From positions 62,001 to 126,000 of the forward strand of contig NZ_JAFBEV010000006.1 in assembly GCF_016908935.1 (NCBI RefSeq): DNA of 64,000 nt, read 5' to 3'. Of this stretch, positions 9,091-18,355 are shown in pieces. Both the position numbers and the translations under genes were made by a program. The notes under the pieces were generated by a model. That model worked only from the letters and a program-made list of their open reading frames with translations. It had not been told where the DNA came from and ran no database searches. The stretch is from Sporolactobacillus spathodeae (lineage in GTDB: Bacteria > Bacillota > Bacilli > Bacillales > Sporolactobacillaceae). The first letter of the stretch is position 1, and the number at the start of each line of letters is the position of its first letter.

Positions 9091-9831
9091 TCACGGTCGT
9101 TGAATCAGAAAACGCACTTGGGCAACTGAACGTCCGCGCTTCACAGGTTCATAGGTCAGCTGAAAAATCCCGGTTTCATTAATTTCCTCAACAGCAGGCT
9201 CAATCACGCGCCGTTTCAAGTCAACCCATCGCTCCAATTTTCCAGTGCCAACATCCATTAAATAACGAAGCTGTTCCAAAGTCAGTGGCAACTCCGTCGC
9301 TTGTTCATGAACACGTAACAATTCGTACAAACGATTGCTGTATTTGCTTTTTAGACGGGGATCACTCGTCGTATTGTCCGCTTCCATTGCTTGAAAGCGC
9401 TCATGAAGACAAGCGATATAGGGATATAGGATCGCACTCAACGAAACATCAAACTGATCCGAGGCGACGTCATAACTGACATGATCGATCCAACTAGTTA
9501 AGATTTCTGTCTTCGACCCACGCGACGCATCAGTAGGGGTGACCCAGAACGAATGGCCACGCAGCCGGCGTAAGACATCTTTTAATGCCTCCGCATCAAT
9601 CGGAAGATCGGGAAGCGACGCCATTTGCTGTGAAGAGAAGCGCAAATGCGGGTGATCAGTGTCGATGGTACAGAATTTAATCAAGTAAAAAAGCAGTCGA
9701 TTTTCCTCAAGCCGACCGATACGCTGGTGTGTTTCCTTAAAGAGCCGGTTCGCTTCGAGCAACCAGTGAATCCGATCTTTCAAGGGCTTCCAGGATAAAT
9801 TGTCATTGTTCATATCTTCCGACGCACCCAT
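9091..9831 (-). CDS. Rep_3-family plasmid replication initiator-like protein on the chromosome
   Basis: This is a 246-residue protein, start ATG 9831 with AAAGGGG at a good distance. Two winged-helix halves are apparent. The C-terminal half (SNRLYELLRVHEQ, LTLEQLRYLMDV, WVDLKRRVIEPAVEEINE, then a basic beta segment) is typical of RepB/RepE initiators (Rep_3), which bind iterons and open plasmid origins. I see no iteron-like direct repeats in the 200 bp on either side and no parA/parB genes, so it is an orphan. It may be a relic of plasmid integration or a domesticated DNA-binding protein. Confidence 0.75.
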   Translation of the reverse strand: MGASEDMNNDNLSWKPLKDRIHWLLEANRLFKETHQRIGRLEENRLLFYLIKFCTIDTDHPHLRFSSQQMASLPDLPIDAEALKDVLRRLRGHSFWVTPTDASRGSKTEILTSWIDHVSYDVASDQFDVSLSAILYPYIACLHERFQAMEADNTTSDPRLKSKYSNRLYELLRVHEQATELPLTLEQLRYLMDVGTGKLERWVDLKRRVIEPAVEEINETGIFQLTYEPVKRGRSVAQVRFLIQRP

Positions 9832-10107
9832 GATTCTTGCCCCTTTATGTTCTTCATGATGTTTCCTATCTCGTGGTCAATTTTTATATTTTGTACGGTG
9901 AATCTTGACTGTTATTATTTGAGAATTTTTCCCTCATGCAACTCTATCTGTCAATCGCTTAAACTTTTTTTAATAATACCGCTCTAGGATATATATCACA
10001 AACGATACAATTCTTACGACAAAAGGGCATCTAGCCATGAGAAAACAAGGAATCAAATGGCTGCTCGCTGCATTTTTATGCGAAATAACTTTCTTATCTC
10101 TTCAAAT

Positions 10108-10141
10108 AAACGCACGCCAAGCTGTCCTTTGCGTGCGTCTT
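10108..10141 (-). terminator. terminator of the zinc-ribbon gene
   Basis: ACGCACGC ... GCGTGCGT stem with a short T-rich stretch on the minus strand, just after the stop at 10159. Confidence 0.6.
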
Positions 10142-10158
10142 CTTCCATCAATATTTTT

Positions 10159-10458
10159 TTAATCGAAAATATCGCCAAGCATATCGATCACTGATTTTTT
10201 CTTTTTCCGATGCGGCTGATAGGACTTGCCATGCTTGTCATACCGCTCGTATTGATGATTCTCGCGTTCTCTATACCGTTCGTCCTCACGATCGTACCAA
10301 TTATTGAACGGTTCTCTGACTTCCTTTACCCGGTTCGAAAGCTTATCCAATTCGCCGCGATCGAGCCATACCCCCTTACAATTCGGACAAACATCAATCA
10401 GAACACCGTCCCGTTCCACTTCCTTCATCCGAACATCGTCGCACACTGGGCAATACAT
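10159..10458 (-). CDS. TFIIB-type zinc-ribbon protein (zf-TFIIB family)
   Basis: This is a 99-residue protein. I start at ATG 10458 (MYCPVCDD) with GAAGGGA upstream, discarding the N-terminal extension of the open frame. Residues 1-40 form a zinc ribbon: CPVC, then CPNC, followed by KGVWLDRGELDKL, the hallmark of the bacterial zf-TFIIB family. The rest is highly charged (RYRERENHQYERYDKH) with a basic patch and a C-terminal short helix. Function of the family is unknown; nucleic acid or protein binding through the ribbon is an inference. Confidence 0.85.
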   Translation of the reverse strand: MYCPVCDDVRMKEVERDGVLIDVCPNCKGVWLDRGELDKLSNRVKEVREPFNNWYDREDERYRERENHQYERYDKHGKSYQPHRKKKKSVIDMLGDIFD

Positions 10459-10689
10459 CACATCGCTTCCCTTCGAATGGTGTTCTAAGATTCTTTCTTT
10501 TATTATAACAAATGCAAAGCAAACGTTTCCAATCCGCCGATCAACCAAGTGACGCCATAGTGAAAGATCGCTTGAATCGGATTATCTGTCGTTTTTCCCG
10601 CACATGCATCGAAATGCAAAAAAGCCAATGACTACAAAGGTGTATTCATGTATAGTTAACGTATCGATTATCATGAGGTGTGCGTAACG

Positions 10690-11184
10690 ATGGAAAAGAC
10701 CGCTTTAATCGTGATCGACCTGCAAATCGGGGTTCAAACTGAAACAACCCCGCTCTATCAATTGGATCGCGTGCTTGACGGCGTGAACGAGAGAATCGCT
10801 TTATTCCGAAAGGAAAACCACCCGATTATTTTTGTTCAGCATCATGATCAAGGCCTCGTCTTTCATTCCCCAGAGTGGGCGTTATTTCCGCAACTTGATT
10901 TTAAACGTACGGATTATTTTCTCGATAAAACGCATGCGAATTCCTTTTATCATACCCATCTGCAGAATCTATTGCAGGAACTGGACTGCCGGCAGTTAGA
11001 AATCTGTGGTGCCCAAACTGAATACTGTGTCGATACAACGATTCGCATGGCGCATGGTTTAGGCTATCGCTTATTCATGAAAAGAGGACTGACAACTACC
11101 GTCAACAATTCCTTGCTTGGGGCTAGAACAATCATCGACCATCACGAGGCTATCTGGGCTGATCGCTTTTTAAGCTTTTTATAA
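10690..11184 (+). CDS. isochorismatase-family cysteine hydrolase
   Basis: This is a 164-residue alpha/beta hydrolase-like protein, start ATG 10690 with TGAGGTG upstream. The catalytic triad of the family is visible: Asp in ALIVIDLQ, Lys in LDKTHANSF, and Cys in GAQTEYCVDTT preceded by the cis-peptide region. Family members hydrolyse amides such as nicotinamide, or N-carbamoyl compounds and isochorismate; specificity is not readable here. It is a single gene sharing a two-way terminator with the permease. Confidence 0.85.
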   Translation: MEKTALIVIDLQIGVQTETTPLYQLDRVLDGVNERIALFRKENHPIIFVQHHDQGLVFHSPEWALFPQLDFKRTDYFLDKTHANSFYHTHLQNLLQELDCRQLEICGAQTEYCVDTTIRMAHGLGYRLFMKRGLTTTVNNSLLGARTIIDHHEAIWADRFLSFL

Positions 11185-11204
11185 AAATAACTTATGCCAA
11201 TAAA

Positions 11205-11252
11205 AGAATGACGCGCCTTGATCCGGATTGGGACCGTGGAACGCGTCATTGT
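11205..11252. terminator. bidirectional terminator between convergent genes
   Basis: AATGACGCG ... CGCGTCATT stem between the hydrolase stop (11184) and the permease stop (11264). Confidence 0.75.
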
Positions 11253-11263
11253 TTCATTCTTAC

Positions 11264-12592
11264 TTATCGCTTCGCTCTAAACGGAAGACTTTCTTCCTCC
11301 TCTCCATTACTTCTCTTCCAAACAGGCATCTTTAATTTGCGAGTAACAAATAGATGAGGATTCAGAGATAATTCACCAGCGGCAACCAGAAGAAATGGAT
11401 AAAAGATCAACCAACCGCTGAATAAAAGGATCACGAGGGTTGTGACGCAAGCAATCAGGGCCAATAGCCAAGCGATTGCGTCCCTTTTAATCATTTTTAA
11501 GGCAGCCAGCATGGTCAGCACATACGAAACAATGAACACAGTGCTTGTAGCTTGAATCAAGAGCCCCAATGAAGGCTGGAATACGCCATATAATAGAAAA
11601 AGACTCAGGAATGCCGCGCCCATGGCAGCCAGCACGCGAATTGGCGTTTGATTTTTCTCGTGCAGCACGCTGAAAAATTTGGGAAAATAGCCATCTCGCG
11701 CCTGCGCGTAAACCATTCTTGAAAAGCCAGCAATATTCGCGTGAACGGCAATGAACGTGATAAACAACGCAAGCAAAGTCACCAAAATCGTGCCAAGCGA
11801 TCCGAAGGCGGCGGAAAGAAGCAGACTCAGCGAAGCCATACGACCGTCGCCGTATGCGTGCGTGCCAACCGTTACAAACGAGAGCAGCAAGTATAACACT
11901 GAAATGCAAAATGCGCCGAGTAACAGGCTAATTGTTAGATCGCGTTTCGGATTTTCGAATTCCTCAGATAGCGGCGTTATCATTTCCCAGCCAACAAACG
12001 AAAAGAAGATTAGCACCGAGGTGGAACCAACAGCCGCCCATCCACGAGGCAAAAACGGATGAAAGGCTTCTATGGTCACTCTAGGGAGGGACACCGTAAT
12101 AGCCGCAAAGATTAAAGCGAGAATTATCAGGACAACGGGCAAGCTAACTTTTGATGAAAGTTCAATACCCTTCATATTCAGAGCCAAAGATATGAGAAGC
12201 ATCGCGGCAGCTAGCGCAACAATTTCCCATTGGTTCAGGTGATACAAATTGTTCATATAAATAGCGCCCGTCAAAGCCAAAGTTGGCGCACCAACGGGTA
12301 CGGAGCCGAGCATCACCCAGCTGAGCAAATAGCTGACATGTGGGCCGAACGCCGCGCGAACATATGCGGTGATCCCGCCAGCGTTTGGTATCATCGTCGA
12401 CAGACGAGCCAGGGTCAGAACAATTGGAAAAGCGAACAAGGCCATGATTGCCCAGGATAAAAGCGAAGCTGGTCCGGCATTTGCCGCTGTTATCGAAGGC
12501 AGAACGAGAATCCCGCAGCCGAGCACAGCTGAGATCGTGAGCGCTGTCCCCTGAATCCAGTTGATCGATCGTTTCAATGTCGGTTGTTCCAT
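11264..12592 (-). CDS. APC-superfamily amino-acid transporter, YjeH-like exporter
   Basis: This is a 442-residue protein with about 12 membrane helices. The N-terminus (GTALTISAVLGCGILVLP) is the unwound helix-1 substrate motif of APC transporters, and FSFVGWEMITPLSEEF is the helix-6 signature shared with YjeH, which exports methionine and branched-chain amino acids. It is transcribed divergently from an Lrp-type regulator 144 bp away, a common arrangement in which the regulator senses the exported amino acid. Export is inferred from similarity and context. Confidence 0.85.
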   Translation of the reverse strand: MEQPTLKRSINWIQGTALTISAVLGCGILVLPSITAANAGPASLLSWAIMALFAFPIVLTLARLSTMIPNAGGITAYVRAAFGPHVSYLLSWVMLGSVPVGAPTLALTGAIYMNNLYHLNQWEIVALAAAMLLISLALNMKGIELSSKVSLPVVLIILALIFAAITVSLPRVTIEAFHPFLPRGWAAVGSTSVLIFFSFVGWEMITPLSEEFENPKRDLTISLLLGAFCISVLYLLLSFVTVGTHAYGDGRMASLSLLLSAAFGSLGTILVTLLALFITFIAVHANIAGFSRMVYAQARDGYFPKFFSVLHEKNQTPIRVLAAMGAAFLSLFLLYGVFQPSLGLLIQATSTVFIVSYVLTMLAALKMIKRDAIAWLLALIACVTTLVILLFSGWLIFYPFLLVAAGELSLNPHLFVTRKLKMPVWKRSNGEEEESLPFRAKR

Positions 12593-12735
12593 CTTTCAAT
12601 CTCCTTAACTGTTTTCCTAAATTATATAAAGTATTTTACCAATAACATATGGTACTATTTATTAATAACCGAATATAATCAATTAAACTTAATATTAATT
12701 TTATAATTTATATTAATAATTAAGGAGATAGGCTA

Positions 12736-13179
12736 ATGGATGAAATTGATTTCAATATTCTTTCTGAATTACAGGAAAATGCGCGTTTGACAATGATTGA
12801 ATTAGGCCGGAAAGTCGGACTGACCTCGCCGACGGTCACGGAACGCGTGCGGCGTCTGGAGGAGCAAGGCGTAATCAAACAATACACCACACAAGTTTCC
12901 GCAGAGAAATTGGGACGGCATGTGACAGCCTATATTCTGATGGAACCTAAGGACTGTAAGCAATACGTCCAATTTGCGGCGTCCCACCCGGATGTTATTG
13001 AATGTCATCGAATCGCCGGCATGTACAGTTATCTGACGAAAGTGGTCACAGAAACCGTGCACACACTAGAAGCCTATATTGATAGCTGCTTGACGCTTGG
13101 GAAACCGACCACACTGATTGTTTTATCCTCACCGGTGGCAAACAGTCCGATTCAGCCCGTCAAGTCTACAAGCGAATGA
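12736..13179 (+). CDS. Lrp/AsnC-family transcriptional regulator
   Basis: This is a 147-residue protein preceded by AAGGAGATAGG. It has an N-terminal winged HTH (DFNILSELQENARLTMIELGRKVGLTSPTVTERV, written here only in outline: residues 4-50) and a C-terminal RAM/AsnC ligand domain (about 65-140). Divergent to the YjeH-like exporter, so autoregulation and control of the exporter are likely. The 135-bp shared intergenic region is very AT-rich, as Lrp sites usually are; I could not define a clear operator. Confidence 0.88.
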   Translation: MDEIDFNILSELQENARLTMIELGRKVGLTSPTVTERVRRLEEQGVIKQYTTQVSAEKLGRHVTAYILMEPKDCKQYVQFAASHPDVIECHRIAGMYSYLTKVVTETVHTLEAYIDSCLTLGKPTTLIVLSSPVANSPIQPVKSTSE

Positions 13180-13249
13180 TCTAGCCTATTATTTTCATAG
13201 ACTTGGGAACTTCTTTGCTTTTGTTTCAGTAATAAGGGTATTAGAATAG

Positions 13250-14800
13250 ATGAAGAACAACTTGATTGTTTTTACTTTGGGAGTGAATTCTTTGGACCTA
13301 CAAATACCAGAAGAGATTAATTTATTTGATGAAATGGTCAAACAAGCAAAAGCGTATCCGAAAAAAGTAATCCTTGAAGACCCGATGAATAAATACACGT
13401 ATCGCAAATTCTTAATTTCTGTCAATGTGATGGCCAAAAAGATTGAAGAATCGTTAAAAAATGAAAAACGTGTTGGGCTCTACCTGCCGAATGTGACCGC
13501 TCAGGTTGTCGTTCTGTTTTCGCTGTTCAAAAACGAGCAGGAACCGTGCATCCTCAACTTCACGATGGGCGCACAAAACATCATCGACTGTATTGAAACG
13601 GCGTCTGTTGAAACGGTGATCACCTCGCGTGAATTTATCAAGCAGGCCGATCTTGGCTATGTGCTCGAAGAAATGGAAAAACAGGTTCGAATTGTCTACC
13701 TTGAAGATATGGCTGCCGGTATATCCGCCCGTCATAAACTTGCCGGATTACTTGAAGCACGCGTCGCTGGATTGAAAAAACGGGAACCCGGACAAGTGAT
13801 CCTGTTTACATCCGGCACCGAGTCGAAACCAAAAGGCGTCATCCTGACTCATCGAAATATTTACGCCAATATCAAACAAATTTTTGCGCATATTGAATTG
13901 AGCCCGGAAGACCGGATCTTCAACCCGTTGCCGCTGTTCCATTCATTCGGCATGACAATCGGTTCGGTGCTGCCTTTCATTGGCAATATCAAGTCGTATC
14001 TGTATCCGTCACCGCTCCGCTATAAAGAAATTCCAAAAGCAATTTATAAGGACAAGAGCACGCTTTTTGTCGGCACGAATACATTCTTTGAAAATTACGC
14101 CAAGTTTGCGACCCGAAAGCAGTTCCAATCGCTGCGGATTGTCGTTGCTGGCGCTGAAAAATTGAAGAAAGACGTTCGCGAAACGTTTCAGGATAAATTT
14201 GGTATTACAATTTTAGAGGGCTATGGCGCGACCGAAACATCACCGGTCATTTCAATCAATACACCGAAAGCCTATAAAGAAGGTTCGGTCGGTAAATTGC
14301 TGCCGCTGATGGAAGCAAAAATTGCAAAAGTCGAAGGCGTACAAGAAGGCGGAAACCTACTGCTTAAAGGTCCGAATGTGATGAAAGGCTATCTGATACA
14401 CGGACGCGGCTTTATTCCATGCGGTGAATGGTACAATACCGGTGACATCGCGCAAATTGACAATGAAGGTTTTATCCATATTATCGCCCGGCTCAAACGT
14501 TTTGCGAAAATTGCCGGTGAAATGATTTCACTGAACAAAGTGGAGGAACTGGCGCTCGATTGCTTCGGCGAATCCTCCTTCTATGCCGTCAGCATTCCGG
14601 ACAATCGAAAAGGCGAACAAATCGTCATGTTTACAACGAAAAACAAAATATCCGCCAGAGACCTTAAGAAGTTCATCAAAAGCCAGAAACTGTCGATGCT
14701 CTATAATCCAGCGCGGATCGAGCATATTGACGAAATCCCACTCCTCGGCAGCGGCAAGCCGAATTACTGGCGGCTGGAAAAACTAGCAAAAGGCGAATGA
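13250..14800 (+). CDS. acyl-[ACP]/acyl-CoA synthetase-like AMP-forming enzyme
   Basis: This is an adenylating enzyme of up to 516 residues. The P-loop motif is LFTSGTESKPKGV, followed by EGYGATETSPV, a YNTGDIAQID motif and a C-terminal lysine in GSGKPNYWRL. It resembles the ligase half of Aas (acyl-ACP synthetase) more than long-chain acyl-CoA ligases, so it may reactivate fatty acids for phospholipids. Start is uncertain: ATG 13250 has AAGGG 11 bases upstream, whereas TTG 13292 has GGGAGTG 6 bases upstream and gives a more usual N-terminus. A terminator follows. Confidence 0.82.
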   Translation: MKNNLIVFTLGVNSLDLQIPEEINLFDEMVKQAKAYPKKVILEDPMNKYTYRKFLISVNVMAKKIEESLKNEKRVGLYLPNVTAQVVVLFSLFKNEQEPCILNFTMGAQNIIDCIETASVETVITSREFIKQADLGYVLEEMEKQVRIVYLEDMAAGISARHKLAGLLEARVAGLKKREPGQVILFTSGTESKPKGVILTHRNIYANIKQIFAHIELSPEDRIFNPLPLFHSFGMTIGSVLPFIGNIKSYLYPSPLRYKEIPKAIYKDKSTLFVGTNTFFENYAKFATRKQFQSLRIVVAGAEKLKKDVRETFQDKFGITILEGYGATETSPVISINTPKAYKEGSVGKLLPLMEAKIAKVEGVQEGGNLLLKGPNVMKGYLIHGRGFIPCGEWYNTGDIAQIDNEGFIHIIARLKRFAKIAGEMISLNKVEELALDCFGESSFYAVSIPDNRKGEQIVMFTTKNKISARDLKKFIKSQKLSMLYNPARIEHIDEIPLLGSGKPNYWRLEKLAKGE

Positions 14801-14815
14801 AAATAATAGAAATCA

Positions 14816-14850
14816 CAAAAACATCCACGCAATGAGTGGATGTTTTTTAT
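14816..14850 (+). terminator. terminator of the synthetase gene
   Basis: ACATCCAC gcaat GAGTGGATGT hairpin followed by TTTTTT. Confidence 0.85.
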
Positions 14851-15007
14851 TCCTTTTTGCAGTTTGGGAACAGACTCTGTTGCTTAAAATACTTAATGGC
14901 CGATCTCATGCCAAGATTCGGATGATTGGGTTAAGCGCCTTCGTTCACCTGCCGGAGAATCAGGGGATTAAACAATCACCTTGATTTTTGAACTGCGAAA
15001 ATTGCGT

Positions 15008-15586
15008 TTAATTTAAATGATATTGTTGTTTTATTACTTCAAAAACATCTTGCAAGATTTGGATATTCTGTTGGCTTACCATGAGTAAAATTCCGCCCTC
15101 AATCATGGCAACCATGGATTCTGCATTTTTTTTCGGATTAATTGATTCATCTAACTGATGATTTTCAATCATTTCCGTTAAAATTGCAGCAACCGAGTCA
15201 ACCCAATGTTTAAAGAATTCTTCAATTTTTACTCGAAATTCTTCATCTTGAGCACTCATTTCGATTGCCAAATTTCCCATGGCACACCCATACTTAATTT
15301 CCATTTCTGCATGACTTGTCTCAGCCCATTGAAGCATGTGATTTAACTTAGTAACAGAGTCATCTGAAGAATTCAGGATTCCATCTAGTAACTGTCCTTC
15401 CCAATCCTTGACTAGATCTTCAACAACAGCTAAACCAAGAGCATGTTTGGATTGAAAATAATAGTAAAATTGTCCTTTACCGATATTAGTCGATGCCATA
15501 ATATCGCTGACTGATGTCGCTTGATAACCCTTTGCGTGTATAATCTCTCTAGCTATTCGTATTATTTCCTGTTTTTTAGAAGGCAC
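15008..15586 (-). CDS. TetR-family repressor
   Basis: This is a 192-residue protein, start GTG 15586 with AGGGTG upstream. The N-terminal HTH (about 10-55) includes GYQATSVSDIMASTNIGKG and the family YYYFQSKHAL; the rest is the helical ligand domain. It sits 13 bp downstream of the AhpD-like gene and is probably co-transcribed with it. A dyad that overlaps the operon promoter (16318-16331) is the likely operator, giving autoregulation. Confidence 0.87.
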   Translation of the reverse strand: MPSKKQEIIRIAREIIHAKGYQATSVSDIMASTNIGKGQFYYYFQSKHALGLAVVEDLVKDWEGQLLDGILNSSDDSVTKLNHMLQWAETSHAEMEIKYGCAMGNLAIEMSAQDEEFRVKIEEFFKHWVDSVAAILTEMIENHQLDESINPKKNAESMVAMIEGGILLMVSQQNIQILQDVFEVIKQQYHLN

Positions 15587-15599
15587 AATAACTACACCC

Positions 15600-16253
15600 T
15601 TAATCTTGATAACTTTGAATCATATTAGCCATATGCGCATAAGATCCGCCGGCACGTACTGCTGAAGCTACCATGATGGCTTCCCCAAGTTCTTCACTTG
15701 TTACACCTTGTTTGTCTGCATTTTTGGTATGAACATCAATGCAATAGGGACATTGAATCGCGTTTGCAATTGCTACGGCAATAGTTTCTTTAAATTTAGC
15801 ACTTAGTTTCCCTGCTTTTGTGGCTGCCCTACTAAAGGCTAGATAGCCTTTAAAACCATCTGGTGCAAATTTGCCTAATTGGCCTAAGTTTTTTAAGTTA
15901 GATCGAAGATAAAGGGCATCTGAAGCTTCTTGATTTTTTGCATTGTGTACATGTGTACTATGGGTAACCGTACCCCCTGCTTCAACTGCAGCGGTGACGA
16001 ATACCGCTTCAGCTAATTCTTCCAATGTAGCTCCTGCTTTTTTCGCAGCCTTTGTATGCGCATCAATACAATAAGGGCATTGTGTTACATGGGTGATCGC
16101 AACAGCAATGATTTCTTTTTCTTTTTTTGATAAAGCGCCCTCTTTAAAAACAGCTACATTAAATTCATTAAAAGCTTTTAACTGTTCGGGTGCAAGATTT
16201 TTTAATTGAGCTAATTCTTGTGTATTTTCTTTAGTATATAAATTTGATGACAT
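15600..16253 (-). CDS. AhpD/carboxymuconolactone-decarboxylase-like protein, two tandem domains
   Basis: This is a 217-residue protein made of two copies of the AhpD-like helical domain, each with a redox motif CPYCIDAHT or CPYCIDVHT (CxxC plus downstream His). Such proteins act as peroxidase-like or alkylhydroperoxidase partners. The tandem form probably mimics the dimer of single-domain relatives. First gene of an operon with the TetR gene. The likely trigger is an electrophile or oxidant sensed by the repressor (inference). Confidence 0.85.
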   Translation of the reverse strand: MSSNLYTKENTQELAQLKNLAPEQLKAFNEFNVAVFKEGALSKKEKEIIAVAITHVTQCPYCIDAHTKAAKKAGATLEELAEAVFVTAAVEAGGTVTHSTHVHNAKNQEASDALYLRSNLKNLGQLGKFAPDGFKGYLAFSRAATKAGKLSAKFKETIAVAIANAIQCPYCIDVHTKNADKQGVTSEELGEAIMVASAVRAGGSYAHMANMIQSYQD

Positions 16254-16317
16254 TTTCAGGAACCCTTTCCGTTTTTATATAGTTTGTCTTAATTAATGAT
16301 CATCACGAATGGATTTA

Positions 16318-16366
16318 ACCAACCGTTCGGTACAATGATACTAACATTATCACTGTTAATGTTCAA
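16318..16366 (-). promoter_or_regulatory. promoter and TetR operator of the AhpD-like/TetR operon
   Basis: On the minus strand TTGAAC (16361-16366) and TAGTAT (16338-16343) are 17 bp apart. Immediately downstream lies the imperfect dyad ACCGAACGGTTGGT (16318-16331; 10 of 14 positions symmetric), placed to block transcription start. Confidence 0.5.
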
Positions 16367-16518
16367 GAATAGTGCTTTTGAAGCTTATGGGCTACTTATC
16401 CTCTATAGCCGTGAGACCTTATTTCTTGTCTATTTTGATTGATTAATATAGCAAAAACAAACTTTAATGACGAAGATTTAAAAATTGGATGAAGGATTAG
16501 CTAAATTAAGTTTCCAAA

Positions 16519-16567
16519 GGAAAAAGACTCAGCCGATTTCCAAAGGATTTGGCTGAGTCTTATTTTT
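16519..16567 (-). terminator. terminator of the trans-sulfuration gene
   Basis: AAGACTCAGCC ... GGCTGAGTCTT perfect stem with a T-run on the minus strand, downstream of the stop at 16655. Confidence 0.85.
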
Positions 16568-16654
16568 CTAATCACTACCTGCGGCAAGCGAGTACCTGAA
16601 GCATATGCCGGAAGTATTGCGGTTCGTACTAATCGCGTGACAGAGAACCTACGC

Positions 16655-17836
16655 TTAAAGCCCAGCCTTCGCCAACGCCTGTTTCAGATCCGCAATCAGA
16701 TCATCTGGATGTTCAAGTCCGACACTGAAACGAAGAAAACCATGTTTGCCGAAAGCTTCCGGATAGAAATCAATGCGTTCATCATCGGCGCCAATAAATA
16801 CAATCAGGCTTTCATCATGTCCGAGAGAAACCGCGGAGGTAATAACCTGCAAAGCGTTCACAAATTGATTGATTGTCTCTGAATCGGCGTTAAGCCCAAA
16901 AGAAAGCATCCCTGAATAAAGTTTCATTTGTCTGGAGGCTAGTTCATGCTGCGGATGACTTGGCAATCCGGGATAAGCGACAAAGGAGACAGCCGGATAA
17001 GACTCGAGAAATTCAGCGATTTTCTGCGCGCTTTCGCTATGCCGTTCCATACGAAGCGGCAGCGTCACAACGCCGCGCATAATCAACCAGGCGTTAAATG
17101 GACTAATGCAGCCGCCAAGGTTGACCATCGCTTCTGTTTTGATTTTATCAATTAATTCTTTGCTGCCAATCACGGCGCCGCCCATCGCATCGCCATGACC
17201 GTTGATATATTTCGTCAAGCTCTCAACAACAAGGTCCGCACCTAAAGCAATCGGCTGCTGCAGATAAGGCGAAGCGAAACTGCTGTCCACTGACAGCAGT
17301 GCGCCAGCCTGATGCGCGATTGACGCAATCGCGGCAATATCGCTGATCGTCGTCGTCGGATTACCTGGTGTTTCGATATGAATCAATTTCGTATTTGGAC
17401 GAATCGCCCGCTTCACCGCATCCAGATCCGACGTATCGACGAGCGTCGCCTCAATGCCGTATTTATCCGGTAAGTATTCGTTGAGAAGCCGGTACACGGC
17501 AATATAAGAAACGTTGGAGCAAATAACATGGGAATCCTTATCCAAGAAGCTGAAGAAAACACTGGACAAAGCCGCCACACCACTGGCGAGCACAACGCAA
17601 TCTTCACCGCCTTCAAGCGAGGCCAACCGTTGCTGAAGATAAATCTGATTAGCTGAGGTGGTTCGGGTGTAAATCAAATTGTTTGGATCGCTCCAGTTCA
17701 GCGCCGAGGCGTCATCGGGGAGACGGTAGCAGTTAGCCATCGTGATCGGCCGGCGAATCGCTCCTGTTTCTTTGTCGACATCATTTCCTACATGAATTGC
17801 CCGCGTGCTGAAATCAGTTTCACTATAATCGGTCAT
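16655..17836 (-). CDS. PLP-dependent trans-sulfuration enzyme (cystathionine synthase/lyase family)
   Basis: This is a 393-residue Cys/Met-metabolism PLP enzyme, start ATG 17836 (AAGGGGG upstream). Visible features are YTRTTSANQ, the VLASGVAALSS phosphate-binding region, the aspartate in LLSVDSSFASP and the PLP lysine in VESLTKYINGHGD. Members include cystathionine gamma-synthase, cystathionine beta- or gamma-lyase and methionine gamma-lyase, not separable here. The S-box riboswitch upstream ties it to methionine biosynthesis or sulfur supply, so synthase or beta-lyase activity is most likely. A dispersed repeat lies in its leader. Confidence 0.85.
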   Translation of the reverse strand: MTDYSETDFSTRAIHVGNDVDKETGAIRRPITMANCYRLPDDASALNWSDPNNLIYTRTTSANQIYLQQRLASLEGGEDCVVLASGVAALSSVFFSFLDKDSHVICSNVSYIAVYRLLNEYLPDKYGIEATLVDTSDLDAVKRAIRPNTKLIHIETPGNPTTTISDIAAIASIAHQAGALLSVDSSFASPYLQQPIALGADLVVESLTKYINGHGDAMGGAVIGSKELIDKIKTEAMVNLGGCISPFNAWLIMRGVVTLPLRMERHSESAQKIAEFLESYPAVSFVAYPGLPSHPQHELASRQMKLYSGMLSFGLNADSETINQFVNALQVITSAVSLGHDESLIVFIGADDERIDFYPEAFGKHGFLRFSVGLEHPDDLIADLKQALAKAGL

Positions 17837-17888
17837 GAGCAAATAACCCCCTTGATTGAAATAAAATTAACAAAAAAATCAATAAGAT

Positions 17889-18060
17889 TTTGGCATAGTC
17901 AAATCTTTTTGGTTTCACGCTTCGGTTGCTCGCTTGCCGCGGGCGCCGCCCATCTCCTCAGACACGCTAGTATCTGCGGGGGCTCACTTGGCTCGCTTTT
18001 CCCCCAGGCGTCTCGCGCCTTCGCTCCATGCTTTTTGCAAAGCCTTATACATTCTTATTA
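17889..18060 (+). repeat. dispersed intergenic element, full-length copy
   Basis: Copy of the family described in the findings: a stem resembling CTTGGCttaGCCAAG (here degenerate), then GCTTCGGTTGCTCGCTTGCC, a CAGA...TCTG segment, CTCACTTGGCTCGCTTTTCC, GGCGTCTCGCGCCTTCGCTCC and the tail CTTATACATTCTTA. It separates the S-box expression platform from the gene it controls. Confidence 0.85.
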
Positions 18061-18140
18061 GAAAAACTTGGCTTAGCTAAGTCCTGTTAACAATGGCTAA
18101 TCCCTAGTTTTTCTGATACCTTGAATTCTTCTTAAGCGTA

Positions 18141-18178
18141 TAAAAAAAGCTTTCTTATTCATTGAAAATAAGAAAACA
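18141..18178 (-). terminator. terminator of the S-box expression platform
   Basis: On the minus strand CTTATT ttcaatg AATAAG with flanking pairs, then TTTTTTTA, immediately after the aptamer. Confidence 0.85.
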
Positions 18179-18182
18179 TCTG

Positions 18183-18294
18183 CTCTTGCTCGCTCCCTTA
18201 TCTTTCAGATCACTCTGCTGGAATTAACACCATACACGTTGTGCTGGTTGTCGGGCTTCATTGGGCCAGTCCCTCCGCCGCTCTTGATAAGAAT
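18183..18294 (-). promoter_or_regulatory. SAM-I (S-box) riboswitch aptamer
   Basis: The minus strand shows the conserved S-box core: CTTATCAAGAG, GGAGGGACTGGCCC, ATGAAGCCC and ACAACC, then an irregular P3/P4 region, AATTCCAGCAG and GATAAG closing P1 with CTTATC. When SAM is bound the following terminator should form, so the trans-sulfuration gene is expressed when SAM is low. Downstream distance to the start codon is about 350 bp. Confidence 0.93.
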
Positions 18295-18355
18295 CATTCA
18301 TTTTTCAATTGTCAACGAGATAGAAATCAATCTGATTTTTTAAGCCGTTGTTTCA

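Noticed and set aside
9832-10036. Iterons for the Rep_3 protein
   Set aside because: I read both strands upstream and downstream and found no direct repeats of 15-22 bp; only AT-rich sequence.
10037-10159. 41-codon plus-strand frame beginning MRKQGIKWLLAAFL
   Set aside because: It looks like a signal peptide only, overlaps the terminator of the opposite gene and shows no mature part; at most a remnant.
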